Below are positions 52,831-61,168 of a stretch of DNA of 61,811 bases, in pieces. Within the stretch, counting starts at the first letter, position 1. Each line of letters starts with the position of its first letter. Below the pieces are notes generated by a model. The model saw only the letters and a list, made by a program, of their open reading frames with translations, had not been told where the DNA came from and did not search any database. The stretch spans positions 1 through 61,811 of the forward strand of contig JAKQCW010000250.1 in the NCBI GenBank assembly GCA_029558955.1. The letters are read 5' to 3'. This DNA comes from Chloroflexota bacterium. GTDB taxonomy: Bacteria > Chloroflexota > Anaerolineae > JAAEKA01. A program made the position numbers and the translations under genes.

Positions 52831-54105
52831 CTAATCCTGCGACCAGCCGGCCGGCTCGCGCGGGCAATCAGCCGCGCAGATGGCCAGGCCGGGGCAGGTG
52901 AGGCAGCGGGTCGGCCGCTCGATGCGGCTGCGGTAGGCCTTGAACGCGGCGTCCTGCCAGATGGCCGGCCACTCGTCGCGCAACAGGTTGCCGGCGACGC
53001 GGTGCGGGCCGCGCGGCGGGATGACGGCGCCCTCCGGCTCGACGCGGATCGCCACATCGCTGGCGCAGCGGGGGCCGCGGCGCACCTGCTCGGCCAGCGT
53101 CAGGTCGGGCTGGCGCAGCGCGGGCGGCTGCCACAGGTAGAGCACCTGGGCCCGTTCGGCTGCCTCCTCCACGTCGGCGGCCACCTGCGCCATGCTGGCG
53201 GCCGGGATGGCCCCATCGTCGTCCTGGCCCCGGCCGGCGATGGCGAAGAAGCGCACGTTGAGCACTCGCAGCGCCAGCAGGCGGGCCAGCGTCGCGTCCA
53301 GGTCGTCGACGGTGGCCGCGATCAAGGGCATCTGCGCCACGTCGGCCAGCGCCAGCGCCTCGGTGCGGGCAAAAAGCGCCTCGGCCAGCGCATGGTCGCC
53401 CGCGCCGTAGAGGCTGTCGTGCAGCTCAGCCCGCGGCGAGGCGTAGGCCAGGGTCAGATGATCCAGGCCGGCCGCGATCAGGTCGTCCAGCAGGTGGTCG
53501 GCTGCCAGATCGCTGGCCCGGCCGCTGATCCCGCAGATCAGGCCGGCGGCCGTGGCCTGCTGCACCGCGGCCACCAACGCGGCCGGAGCGGGCGCCGGCG
53601 GCGTCAGCAGGGTCACGTGGACGATGCCGGCCTGCCAGAGGCGCGCCAGCAGCGGCTTGAGCTGGTCTGGCCCGGCCAGCGGCAGGGTGGCCTCGAAGGG
53701 AGGCATGAGCGGGGCAGGCTGGGCGCTGGGGTCAGCCAGGTTGAACACGGGAAAGCGGCCCTGGGGGTGGGCCAGCGTGTGCAACATGCCGCGCATCTGG
53801 GCCACATCCTGGCGCTGCTGTGCGGGGGCGCCGCCGTCGAAGCGCTGCGCCAGCTTCTTGAGCACGGCCTCGTCGCTCTGCCCTTGCAGCAGGCTGGCCG
53901 CGATCAGGACGCCGCTGGCGCTGAGCTGGGCGCAGGCGGTGGCGTTGACCACCAGCAGCCCGCCGCCGTCGGGATCGACCCGCAGGTGGTAGCGCGTCGC
54001 CGGCTGGCCCTCTTCGGCTTGGTCGTAGGCATGAAGGCCGGCGGCGGGCTGGAGCTGGCCGCGCCGCTGGGGAATCCACAGGCGTTGGAGAAGGGTTGGG
54101 CTCAT
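52831..54105 (-). CDS. SPASM-domain radical SAM homologue without the cluster-binding CxxxCxxC
   Basis: 424 aa. N-terminal PqqD-like domain (YHLRVDPDGGGLLVVNATA, residues ~39-110). The middle follows a radical SAM TIM-barrel layout, but where the active relative has CNNACAHC this protein reads LPLAGPDQLKPLL with no Cys. The C-terminus keeps a SPASM-like set: CASDVAIRVEPEG, AGNLLRDEWPAIW, and CLTCPGLAICAADC (C401, C404, C410, C414). It is therefore probably non-catalytic, a partner or substrate-handling paralogue of the next upstream gene. The ATG at 54105 is preferred; a longer frame reaches 54207. Confidence 0.78.
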   Translation of the reverse strand: MSPTLLQRLWIPQRRGQLQPAAGLHAYDQAEEGQPATRYHLRVDPDGGGLLVVNATACAQLSASGVLIAASLLQGQSDEAVLKKLAQRFDGGAPAQQRQDVAQMRGMLHTLAHPQGRFPVFNLADPSAQPAPLMPPFEATLPLAGPDQLKPLLARLWQAGIVHVTLLTPPAPAPAALVAAVQQATAAGLICGISGRASDLAADHLLDDLIAAGLDHLTLAYASPRAELHDSLYGAGDHALAEALFARTEALALADVAQMPLIAATVDDLDATLARLLALRVLNVRFFAIAGRGQDDDGAIPAASMAQVAADVEEAAERAQVLYLWQPPALRQPDLTLAEQVRRGPRCASDVAIRVEPEGAVIPPRGPHRVAGNLLRDEWPAIWQDAAFKAYRSRIERPTRCLTCPGLAICAADCPREPAGWSQD

Positions 54106-54214
54106 GGGTGGCTTGGGCTGGCTCGGTCGGCCCCTGCCGGGGTGCTGCGCAACGGCCGGCCGGAGCATGCGGCTAGTATACGTCGACCTAAATCGGTCTT
54201 CACTCACTGCTTAA

Positions 54215-54274
54215 GCCGGTTCCGTGAACCGGCGGCGTTGTGGGCACAAAGCCGGCGGATCACGGATCCGCCGG
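54215..54274 (-). other. Two consecutive perfect hairpins between the radical SAM-type genes
   Basis: GCCGGTTC/GAACCGGC (54215-54222, 54226-54233) and CCGGCGGATC/GATCCGCCGG (54252-54261, 54265-54274), each with a 3-nt loop. They lie downstream of the active radical SAM gene. There is no T-run, so they may be processing, attenuation or stability elements. Confidence 0.55.
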
Positions 54275-54332
54275 GAGCAGGTAAACTGAAGAGTTACTTA
54301 CGCCAACTTGTACCAGAGGGTTGATGGGTATC

Positions 54333-55883
54333 TTATGATGGTCGGGCGGCGCGGGTGGGGGCCAACAGGCTGGCGGGGGGCGTCCAGCCGCCGTCCAGCA
54401 GCGGGATGCTCTGGGTCATGCCGTTGCTGCCGGCGGCGCAGCTTGCGCCGTTCTTGGTTGTGGCGCAGCTTGCCCCGTTGCTGGCAGTGGCGCAGCCGGT
54501 GCAGCCAGACGCGCTCTCCACCCCGTCGCGCGCCTCGCGCTCGATGCGGCAGCCGCCGCCGCACAGCGGCAGATCGGGGCATTCCCAGCACTTCTCCGGC
54601 AGGCCGGCCCAGCGCGGGTTTTCCTCACGGTCGCGGAAGCTGCGGAAGAGCTCCCCCTGCCAGATCTCCTGCCACGGGTCGCGCAGGATGTTGCCGGCCG
54701 CCACGTAGAAGGATTGGCAGGGGAGCACGTCGCCGTTGGGCTCGATGCAGAGCGAGTACTCGCCCGCGTTGCAGCGCTTGGCGCCCAGCTCCAGCTCCAC
54801 CGGCGACATGCGGCAGTACTCGGTGGGGGTGTACCAGAGGAAGCGCATGCCCAGCTCCTCGGCCCGGTCGCGCACGCGGATCAGCAGGCTGGGCATCTGC
54901 GCCTCGGGGATGGCGTCGGGGTTGGCGAAGCCGCCGCCGGAGTAGATCATGCCGTTCATGGCGAAGGTGCGAATGCCCAGCGCGTGGAGGAATTCGACGA
55001 TCTCCTCGGCATGGTCCATGTTGCGGCGCATGAGGGTGGTGTTGGTGATGGTGTGCAGCGGGCTGGCCAGCGCGTTTTCGATGCCCTGCACGGTCTGGTG
55101 GAAGCAGCGGGCGCCGTTGATGGCGTCGTGCAGCTCCGGCCGGCTGGAGGCCAGGGTGATCTGCACATGGTTCAGGCCGGCCGCGGCCAGATCCTCCACA
55201 AAGGGGCGGTAGGCCAGGCGGCGGCCGTTGCTGTTCATGCCCACGATGTGGCCCAGCCCGTCGGCGTAGCGGATGATCTCCAGCAGATCCGGGTGCAGGG
55301 TGGCCTCGCCGCCGGTGAGGATCAGGTGGGGGACGCCGACTTCGTGTAGCGTCTTGATGACCTGGAACCACTGCGCCTTGGGCAGGGAGGCCATGGGCAG
55401 GTGGCTGGGCTCGTTGTAGCAGTGGGCGCAGGCGTTGTTGCAGCCGTAGGTCAGCGCCAGGTCGGCCTTGAAAGGCGCGTGGACCGGCGTGCTGAACAGG
55501 TCAGCCTGCGGGGGACGTATGTCGTCGGCAAGGGCGCAGGTGGGGCAGAAGTCGCCGGGGCTGCGCATGGCATCCACCAGCGCGTAGATGCGCGCGGCCT
55601 CGGCCTCGATCTGGCGCCGGCCCGCGCCGCTGTAGCGGCTGCGCATGGCCTTGGCGGCCTGCGGGAGAGGCGCATCCTCCAGCGCCAGCCAGGCCAGCTC
55701 GGCCGCCGTGCTGTTGAGATGCACCACCTCGCTGACATCGCGAAAGAGCACGCCGGCGCCGTCCCGCTCCACGCGCAGGTGCAGGCGCATCTGGCCGCCG
55801 TCCAGAGGCACGCGGTAGGTGTGCAGGCCCGGGGGCGGCGGGTGGAGTTTCACACGTTTTGGCAGTTGTAAACTTCGCAACAC
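54333..55883 (-). CDS. PqqD-radical SAM-SPASM enzyme with Cys-repeat tail
   Basis: 516 aa. PqqD-like peptide-recognition domain at ~33-110 (LHLRVERDGAGVLFRDVSE). Radical SAM motif TYGCNNACAHCYNEP (C148, C152, C155) and TGGEATLHPD. The SPASM region has RCNAGEYSLCIEPNGDVLPC and KCWECPDLPLCGGGC, enough Cys for auxiliary clusters. Beyond it, residues ~455-516 form an unusual tail: three degenerate nonapeptides (CATASNGAS, CATTKNGAS, CAAGSNGMT) with Cys at 462, 465, 474, 483, then a Pro-rich end. Enzymes of this architecture modify ribosomally made peptides. The tail could be a built-in substrate or an extra metal site (inference). Confidence 0.85.
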   Translation of the reverse strand: MLRSLQLPKRVKLHPPPPGLHTYRVPLDGGQMRLHLRVERDGAGVLFRDVSEVVHLNSTAAELAWLALEDAPLPQAAKAMRSRYSGAGRRQIEAEAARIYALVDAMRSPGDFCPTCALADDIRPPQADLFSTPVHAPFKADLALTYGCNNACAHCYNEPSHLPMASLPKAQWFQVIKTLHEVGVPHLILTGGEATLHPDLLEIIRYADGLGHIVGMNSNGRRLAYRPFVEDLAAAGLNHVQITLASSRPELHDAINGARCFHQTVQGIENALASPLHTITNTTLMRRNMDHAEEIVEFLHALGIRTFAMNGMIYSGGGFANPDAIPEAQMPSLLIRVRDRAEELGMRFLWYTPTEYCRMSPVELELGAKRCNAGEYSLCIEPNGDVLPCQSFYVAAGNILRDPWQEIWQGELFRSFRDREENPRWAGLPEKCWECPDLPLCGGGCRIEREARDGVESASGCTGCATASNGASCATTKNGASCAAGSNGMTQSIPLLDGGWTPPASLLAPTRAARPS

Positions 55884-55959
55884 GGGTTCGGCGCCTGTCT
55901 ATGGGGTTTGGGGGATTGCAGGGGGCACGGGGACCACCGAGAGGACGGCGATGCGGCGG

Positions 55960-56301
55960 CTACCACTTGGGCTCTTCCTCGAACTGGTAGGTGGAACCGC
56001 AGTGGCCGCAGGTGACGAAGATCGCGCCGGCTTTGACCTCCAGCGAGTCCTTGGCCAGCGGCGCGCCGCAAACCTTGCACTTCATGGTTTCCAGGCTGAC
56101 ATCGCCGCTCAGGTCGATCTTCTGCACCACGGTGTTCTGCGTGACCTGCGGCTTGGAGCGGAAGAGGTAGATCACCGCGCCGGCCGCGACCAGCAGCACC
56201 ACGCCGATGATCAGGCGCACGGGCTGGCCCTGCGAGCCGGTCAGGAAGATGAAGCCCAAAATGGCCAGAAGGGCGGCCAGAAGATAGGAGAACAAGCGCA
56301 T
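55960..56301 (-). CDS. Small membrane protein with zinc-ribbon-like end
   Basis: 113 aa. Two hydrophobic helices (LFSYLLAALLAILGFIFLTG and VRLIIGVVLLVAAGAVIYLF) precede a cytosolic domain with two CxxC knuckles (KCKVCGAPL and TCGHCGSTY), which resembles a rubredoxin/zinc-ribbon site. First gene of the minus-strand set, 76 bp upstream of the radical SAM gene. Function unknown. Confidence 0.72.
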   Translation of the reverse strand: MRLFSYLLAALLAILGFIFLTGSQGQPVRLIIGVVLLVAAGAVIYLFRSKPQVTQNTVVQKIDLSGDVSLETMKCKVCGAPLAKDSLEVKAGAIFVTCGHCGSTYQFEEEPKW

Positions 56302-56398
56302 GGCTACTCCAACGGTTGGGATGCAAGGGGTGGAGGAATCATCGGGAAGGCGAGAACGAACCTATTCTACGCGTCTCCAAACCGCCTGTCAAGCCGGC

Positions 56399-56630
56399 GC
56401 GGAGTCGAGGCTTCAGCCGGCTCTGGCGCCAACCATGGGCGGAGTCGAGGCTTTAGCCGGGTCTGGGCGATGCGAGTTGCGCGCTAACCGCCTGAAGGCT
56501 CGACTCCGATTTGGCAGCCGCCAACCATGGGCGGAGTCGAGGCTTCAGCCGGCTCTGGCGGAGTCGAGGCTTCAGCCGGGTCTGGGCGATGCGAGTTGCG
56601 CGCTGACCGCCTGAAGGCTCGACTCCGATT
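56399..56630. repeat. Hairpin repeats of the GGAGTCGAG...CTCGACTCC family
   Basis: Two long units (about 56440-56508 and 56563-56630) in which GGAGTCGAGGCTTTAGCCGGG-like arms face GCTCGACTCC arms, with a GCGATGCGAGTTGCGCGCT loop. Extra half-units carry GGCTTCAGCCGG. The spacer CCAACCATGGGC recurs. The array fills the divergent gap upstream of the GH2 promoter. Confidence 0.9.
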
Positions 56631-56674
56631 TGGCAGTCGCCATCTTTGGAAGCGCCGGCCGGGGACGATTCGTT

Positions 56675-56703
56675 TTGACGCGGCGCGGGCGGGGTGGTAC
56701 AAT
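56675..56703 (+). promoter_or_regulatory. Promoter for the GH2 gene
   Basis: -35 TTGACG (56675-56680), 17-bp spacer, -10 TACAAT (56698-56703), about 65 bp before the ATG at 56768. Confidence 0.78.
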
Positions 56704-56767
56704 GACGGCCCATGTGACCAGGTCGCCAAACCAAATCTCAGACCGTCGCTTCGGAGAATCGCACACC

Positions 56768-58960
56768 ATGAGGACACTTCAACCCTTCAACGCCGGCTGG
56801 CTCTACGTCGCCGACCAGGTGGACCTGACCGCGCCCGATGAGCGCTTTCAGGAGATCACCCTGCCCCACACCAACCGGCTTTTCACCCACCGCAACGTCG
56901 ATTGCCTGGATTACCAGTTCGTCTCGACCTACCGCAAGCATTTCACCTGGAGCCCCGACCCCAGCCGGCCGCAGGTCTTTCTCGACTTCGACGGCGTGAT
57001 GCTGGCGGCCACGGTCTGGCTGAACGGCGTGCTGCTGGTGGAACACCTGGGCGGCTTTGCCCCCTTCTCCGTCGATCTCACGCCGGCCCTGGTGCCCGGG
57101 GAGAACACCCTCACCGTCTTCGTGGACTCGCGCGAGCGGGCCGATGTGCCCCCCTTTGGGCATCGGGTGGACTATCTCGCCTTCGGCGGCATCTACCGCG
57201 AGGTTTCGCTGCGGTCGGTCCCAACCTGCCACATCGACAACGTCTTCGTCCGGCCGCAGGAGGTGCTCAGCCAGCCGCGGCTCGAAGTCGCCGTCCGCCT
57301 CAGCCAGCCGGCGCCCGATCTGATCTTGCAGGCCAGGCTGATCGACGGGCAGGGCGCGGTCATCGCGACCAGCCAGGGGGCCGCGGCGCAGCCCGACGTC
57401 ACGCTCCATTTCGACGCACTGCCGCCGGTGACGCTGTGGACGCTGGAACAGCCGGCGCTCTACACGGTGGAGGTGGCGCTGCTGGCCGCGGGCGCGCTGA
57501 GTGACATGGTCAGCAGCCGTTTTGGCTTCCGCACGGCCGAGTTCCGGCCCGAGCGCGGCTTCTTCCTCAACGGGCAGCGGCTCAAGCTCTTTGGCCTGAA
57601 CCGCCACCAGATCTACCCCTACATCGGGGTAGCCGCGCCGGCCAGGCTGCAGCGCCGCGATGCTGAGATCCTCAAGTTCGAGCTGGGCTGCAACATCGTG
57701 CGCACCTCGCACTACCCGCAGTCGCCGCATTTCCTCAACCGCTGCGACGAGATCGGCCTGCTGGTCTTCGAAGAATTCGCCGGCTGGAACCACATCGGCG
57801 ACGAGGCGTGGCAGCAGGTCGCGCTGACCGAGCTGCGGGCCATGATCGAGCGGGACCGCAACCACCCCTGCATCGTCCTCTGGGGGGTGCGCATCAACGA
57901 GTCGGCCGACAACGAGGCCTTCTACACCCGCACCAACGCGCTGGCCCATGCGCTGGACAACACCCGGCCCACCGGCGGGGTGCGCGATTTTCTGAGCAGC
58001 GCCTTTCTGGAGGACGTTTACACCTACAACGACTTCTCCAACTCGGTGGCGGAGCCGACGCAGCAGCCGCATCTGATCACCGAGTTCGCCGGGCATATGT
58101 TCCCCACCAAGAGCTGGGACGGCGAGGAGCGGATGGTGGACCACGCGCTGCTGCACGCGCGCGTACACAACCGCCAGATGGGCAACGACCGGGTCGCCGG
58201 CGCCATCGGCTGGGCCGCCTTCGACTACAACACCCACATCGAGTTCGGTTCGGGCGACCGCATCTGCCACCACGGGGTGATGGACATCTTCCGCCTGCCC
58301 AAATGGGCCGCCTGGTTCTACGAGAGCCAGCAATCGCCGGCCCAGCGGGTGGTGCTGCGCCTGGCCGCGCACTGGGCCCTGGGCGACAGCGCGGGAGGCG
58401 CGGCCGACAGCATGCTGCTTTTCAGCAACTGCGACGAGGTGGAGGTCACGGTGGGCGAGCAGGTGGTGGGCCGGTTTCAGCCCAACCGCGCCGACTACCC
58501 CAACCTGCCCCACCCGCCCATCACCGTCAGCGGGCTGAACAGGGCGCTGGCCCACCATCGCTACCAGCACCGTGACCTGCGGGTGGTGGGCTATCTGGCG
58601 GGCCAGCCGGCGGCGCAGCTCCTCTTTCCAGCCGACCGCCTGCCGCGTCGCCTGCTGCTGACGCCCGACGCCGATTGTCTGGTCGCCGACGGCGCCGACA
58701 TGACCCGCCTGGCCTTTCATCTGGTCGATCAGTTCGACAACCCGGCGCCCTTTGCCATCAAGATCGTCACGCTGGAGGTGGAAGGGGAGGCCGACCTGAT
58801 CGGTGAGAACCCCTTCCCGGTGGTGGCCAGCAGCGGCGCGCTCTATCTCAAGGCGCGCCATCGGCCGGGGGTGGTGCGGGTGACCGCCCGAACTGAGGGC
58901 CTGCCCGCGGCAACGGCGACGGTGGAGCTGCTGGCGCCAGGAACCGGCGAGCCGTGCTGA
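56768..58960 (+). CDS. Glycoside hydrolase family 2 (beta-galactosidase/beta-glucuronidase-like)
   Basis: 730 aa, no signal peptide. GH2 order is visible: sugar-binding jelly-roll (PHTNRLFTHRNVDCLDYQF, VWLNGVLLVEHLGGFAPF), an immunoglobulin-like domain, then the TIM barrel with GLNRHQIYPYIG and RTSHYPQSP. Acid/base Glu is in WGVRINESADN and the nucleophile in LITEFAGH. A C-terminal beta domain (IVTLEVEGEADLIGENPF) is of the type attached to GH2 enzymes that act on plant or host glycans. The exact sugar is not assignable. GTGCTGA overlap (7 bp) with the next gene. Confidence 0.93.
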   Translation: MRTLQPFNAGWLYVADQVDLTAPDERFQEITLPHTNRLFTHRNVDCLDYQFVSTYRKHFTWSPDPSRPQVFLDFDGVMLAATVWLNGVLLVEHLGGFAPFSVDLTPALVPGENTLTVFVDSRERADVPPFGHRVDYLAFGGIYREVSLRSVPTCHIDNVFVRPQEVLSQPRLEVAVRLSQPAPDLILQARLIDGQGAVIATSQGAAAQPDVTLHFDALPPVTLWTLEQPALYTVEVALLAAGALSDMVSSRFGFRTAEFRPERGFFLNGQRLKLFGLNRHQIYPYIGVAAPARLQRRDAEILKFELGCNIVRTSHYPQSPHFLNRCDEIGLLVFEEFAGWNHIGDEAWQQVALTELRAMIERDRNHPCIVLWGVRINESADNEAFYTRTNALAHALDNTRPTGGVRDFLSSAFLEDVYTYNDFSNSVAEPTQQPHLITEFAGHMFPTKSWDGEERMVDHALLHARVHNRQMGNDRVAGAIGWAAFDYNTHIEFGSGDRICHHGVMDIFRLPKWAAWFYESQQSPAQRVVLRLAAHWALGDSAGGAADSMLLFSNCDEVEVTVGEQVVGRFQPNRADYPNLPHPPITVSGLNRALAHHRYQHRDLRVVGYLAGQPAAQLLFPADRLPRRLLLTPDADCLVADGADMTRLAFHLVDQFDNPAPFAIKIVTLEVEGEADLIGENPFPVVASSGALYLKARHRPGVVRVTARTEGLPAATATVELLAPGTGEPC

Positions 58961-60222
58961 CCATCGATCTCGCCGCGGCCCGGCGTTTCATCCTGGGCAA
59001 ACAGGGCCTGTGGCCCGGCCGGCGCTGGCAGGGCAACGCCGGCGTGGCGCAGGCCATGCGCGCCATGGAGTATCTGCAACTGGACCCGTTGCAGATCATC
59101 GCGCGCAGCCAGGACATCGCGCTGCACAGCCGGGTGCTGGGCTACAGCCCCGGCCTGTGGGAAGAGGCCACCTACCAGCAGCGCCAGTTCTTCGACTGGG
59201 GAGGCTGGCTGGCCGCGCGGCCCATGGAGGAGCTGCCCCACTGGCGCGTGGTCATGGAGCGGGAGCGGGACCACAACGCCCGCCTGCGCAGCATCGCCCA
59301 TGAACACGCCGACGCCATCGTCGAGATGCGGGCGGCCTTGCAGGCGCGCGGCGTCGTGAGCAACCGCGATTTCAAGATGGAGACGCGCACCCGGACGCAC
59401 AGCTATCGCGGGCGCAAGGACAGCGCGCTGGCCCTCTACTATCTCTGGCTGACCGGCGAGGTGATGACGCACCACCGCGCGAACTTCGAGCGCGTCTACG
59501 CCTTGGCCGAAGCGGTGGCGCCGGCGCACCTCTTGGCCCCCAGCGACCCGGAGCAGGCTGACCGCTTCCTGATCAAGAAGGACATCAGCTTCTCCGGTCT
59601 GTCGCGGCTGGCGCGCTCCAGCGACATCTTTCACCGCGGCGCGCCGCTGGACCGCGCCGGGCAGATCGTCGCGGCGCTGCTGGCCGATGGCGAGATCGTC
59701 GAGGTGCGGGTGGAGGGCTGGAAGGCGCCGCACTACGCGCTGAGCAGCGACGTCGGCGCCCTGCAACAGGTGAGCGCCGGGCGCACGCCGCCGGAGTGGG
59801 CGCCGCTGGCCGGCGAAACGACCGCGGAGGTTCTCTTCCTCGCGCCGCTGGATCACGTCAGCGCGCGCGGGCGGGCCAAGGTGTTGTTCGGCTTCGACTA
59901 TGTCTGGGAGGTGTACAAACCCCAGCCGCAGCGCAAGTTCGGCTACTACACCCTGCCGGTTCTCTGGGGCGACCGCCTGGTGGCGCGCTTCGACAGCCGG
60001 CTGGACCGGACGACGAACACCTTTGTCATCCTGGGCTTCTGGCTGGAGGATGAGGCGCTGGGCAAAGACGAGGCGTTTGCCGAGGCCTGGGCGCGCGGGC
60101 TGGCGCGTTTCGTGGCCTTTCTCGGCGCCGGTGGGCTGGACTGCGCAGCCATCAGCCAGCCGCTGCTGCGCCAACGGGCCGCGGCCTGCCTGGTGGATGC
60201 GCCGTGCGAGGTAGGGATGTGA
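58954..60222 (+). CDS. YcaQ-family winged-helix protein (interstrand-crosslink DNA glycosylase-like)
   Basis: 422 aa from a GTG at 58954 that overlaps the GH2 stop. The family pattern is visible: MEYLQLDPLQIIARSQDIALHSR near residues 38-60, RPMEELPHWRVVMERE, and later FLAPLDHVSARGRAKVLFGFDYVWEVYKPQPQRKFGYYTLPVLWGDRLVAR with the C-terminal winged-helix features. Related proteins include E. coli YcaQ, which unhooks DNA interstrand crosslinks; others are of unknown function. The last 114 bp and 15 bp beyond the stop are duplicated at 61169-61297. Confidence 0.85.
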   Translation: MLTIDLAAARRFILGKQGLWPGRRWQGNAGVAQAMRAMEYLQLDPLQIIARSQDIALHSRVLGYSPGLWEEATYQQRQFFDWGGWLAARPMEELPHWRVVMERERDHNARLRSIAHEHADAIVEMRAALQARGVVSNRDFKMETRTRTHSYRGRKDSALALYYLWLTGEVMTHHRANFERVYALAEAVAPAHLLAPSDPEQADRFLIKKDISFSGLSRLARSSDIFHRGAPLDRAGQIVAALLADGEIVEVRVEGWKAPHYALSSDVGALQQVSAGRTPPEWAPLAGETTAEVLFLAPLDHVSARGRAKVLFGFDYVWEVYKPQPQRKFGYYTLPVLWGDRLVARFDSRLDRTTNTFVILGFWLEDEALGKDEAFAEAWARGLARFVAFLGAGGLDCAAISQPLLRQRAAACLVDAPCEVGM

Positions 60223-60237
60223 CAGGGGTAGCTGTTC
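60109..60237. repeat. 129-bp direct repeat, left copy (YcaQ gene 3' end)
   Basis: Aligns without gaps to 61169-61297 (offset 1060), with scattered mismatches, and continues 15 bp past the stop codon. It flanks the higBA module. Confidence 0.88.
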
Positions 60238-60253
60238 GTGAAAATTTTGGGAC

Positions 60254-60282
60254 TTGAAATAGCATGAATATCATGCTATCAT
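60254..60282 (+). promoter_or_regulatory. higBA promoter overlapping a palindromic operator
   Basis: -35 TTGAAA (60254-60259), 17-bp spacer, -10 TATCAT (60277-60282). A perfect 9-bp inverted repeat ATAGCATGA-ata-TCATGCTAT (60259-60279) fills the spacer and touches both boxes, as expected for HigA autoregulation. The ATG of higB begins 7 bp after the -10, so the transcript is probably leaderless. Confidence 0.8.
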
Positions 60283-60288
60283 AGCGAC

Positions 60289-60582
60289 ATGATAAAGTCG
60301 TTCAAAGACACGGGAGTGGAAGACATTTTCAACGGCAAAAACACCAAAGAGGCAAGGAAACTATGCCCTTCCTCAATTTGGAAAGTTGTCGCCAGAAAAT
60401 TAGATCAATTAGATTCCGTCACTGCATTGCATGAGTTGAGAATTCCGCCAAACAACAAACTTGAAGCCTTATCAGGTGACAGAAAAGGTCAGTACAGTAT
60501 CCGTATCAACGACCAGTATCGTATTTGCTTTGTGTGGACTAACTTAGGTCCAGACCAAGTTGAGATTGTAGATTATCACTAG
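60289..60582 (+). CDS. higB: HigB-like toxin (RelE superfamily)
   Basis: 97 aa. The family pattern is visible: [19 protein letters not shown] at the start, [35 protein letters not shown] (core beta strands and the Arg region of mRNA-cutting RelE/HigB toxins) and VEIVDYH at the end. HigB toxins cleave mRNA on the ribosome. Base composition is clearly AT-richer than the neighbours, a sign of recent acquisition. Toxin-first order, as in higBA. The ATG follows the -10 by 7 bp. Confidence 0.93.
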   Translation: MIKSFKDTGVEDIFNGKNTKEARKLCPSSIWKVVARKLDQLDSVTALHELRIPPNNKLEALSGDRKGQYSIRINDQYRICFVWTNLGPDQVEIVDYH

Positions 60583-60605
60583 CCAGAAAGGCAGGAGTTG
60601 ATATT

Positions 60606-60914
60606 ATGGTTCGCGTTCCTACCAACCGCACACCTACTCATCCCGGCGAAATGCTTTTGGAAGAGTTTTTGGACCCCATGGGAATCAGCCAGAGAGCTTT
60701 GGCAGATCATATTCACGTTCCATATCAGCGTATCAATGAGATTGTAAATGGGCGCAGGGGTATCACACCGAGTACCGCTTTGCGGTTGGCAAAGTTTTTT
60801 GATTTGTCGCCTGATTTTTGGATGAATTTGCAGTTGCGCTGGGACCTCTACCTCGCTCAACAAGACGAGAACAAAATGTTGGAGTCAATTCGCCCATATT
60901 CGGTGTCAGTGTAA
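60606..60914 (+). CDS. higA: HigA-like antitoxin (Xre-family HTH)
   Basis: 102 aa. Starts PTNRTPTHPGEMLLEEFLDPMGISQRALADHIHVP, the HigA/VapI signature, with a helix-turn-helix (SQRALADHIHVPYQRINEIVNG) and TALRLAKFFDLSPDFWMNLQ. It binds the toxin and, with it, the operator at 60259-60279. Lies 23 bp after higB, with AGGAG upstream. Confidence 0.95.
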   Translation: MVRVPTNRTPTHPGEMLLEEFLDPMGISQRALADHIHVPYQRINEIVNGRRGITPSTALRLAKFFDLSPDFWMNLQLRWDLYLAQQDENKMLESIRPYSVSV

Positions 60915-61168
60915 ACCAAAGATGAGTCGTCAAAATCAAGAACGGGCTGGCAAAGCGCACACCTGACGCTGGGGACTCGGCGGTCATCTCAAGCATTTTT
61001 TGCGCAGCGCACGCGCCCCTGGGTATACATGAGTGCGGATGCGTTCGTGGCAGCGTAACTTACAACTCGTGAGCGGGGTGCCCACAGATGTCGAACACGG
61101 GGAGACCTGAGACTTCGGGACGGACCATTTCCAGTAGCACGTCGCCCCGCTCCAGCGTGGCCGGCGCT
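60915..61168. other. non-coding or decayed stretch after higA
   Basis: GC-rich background returns. No gene with a ribosome binding site was seen. On the minus strand, a fragment that reads VRPEVSGLPVFDICG around 61080-61130 may be a remnant of a lost gene. Confidence 0.4.
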
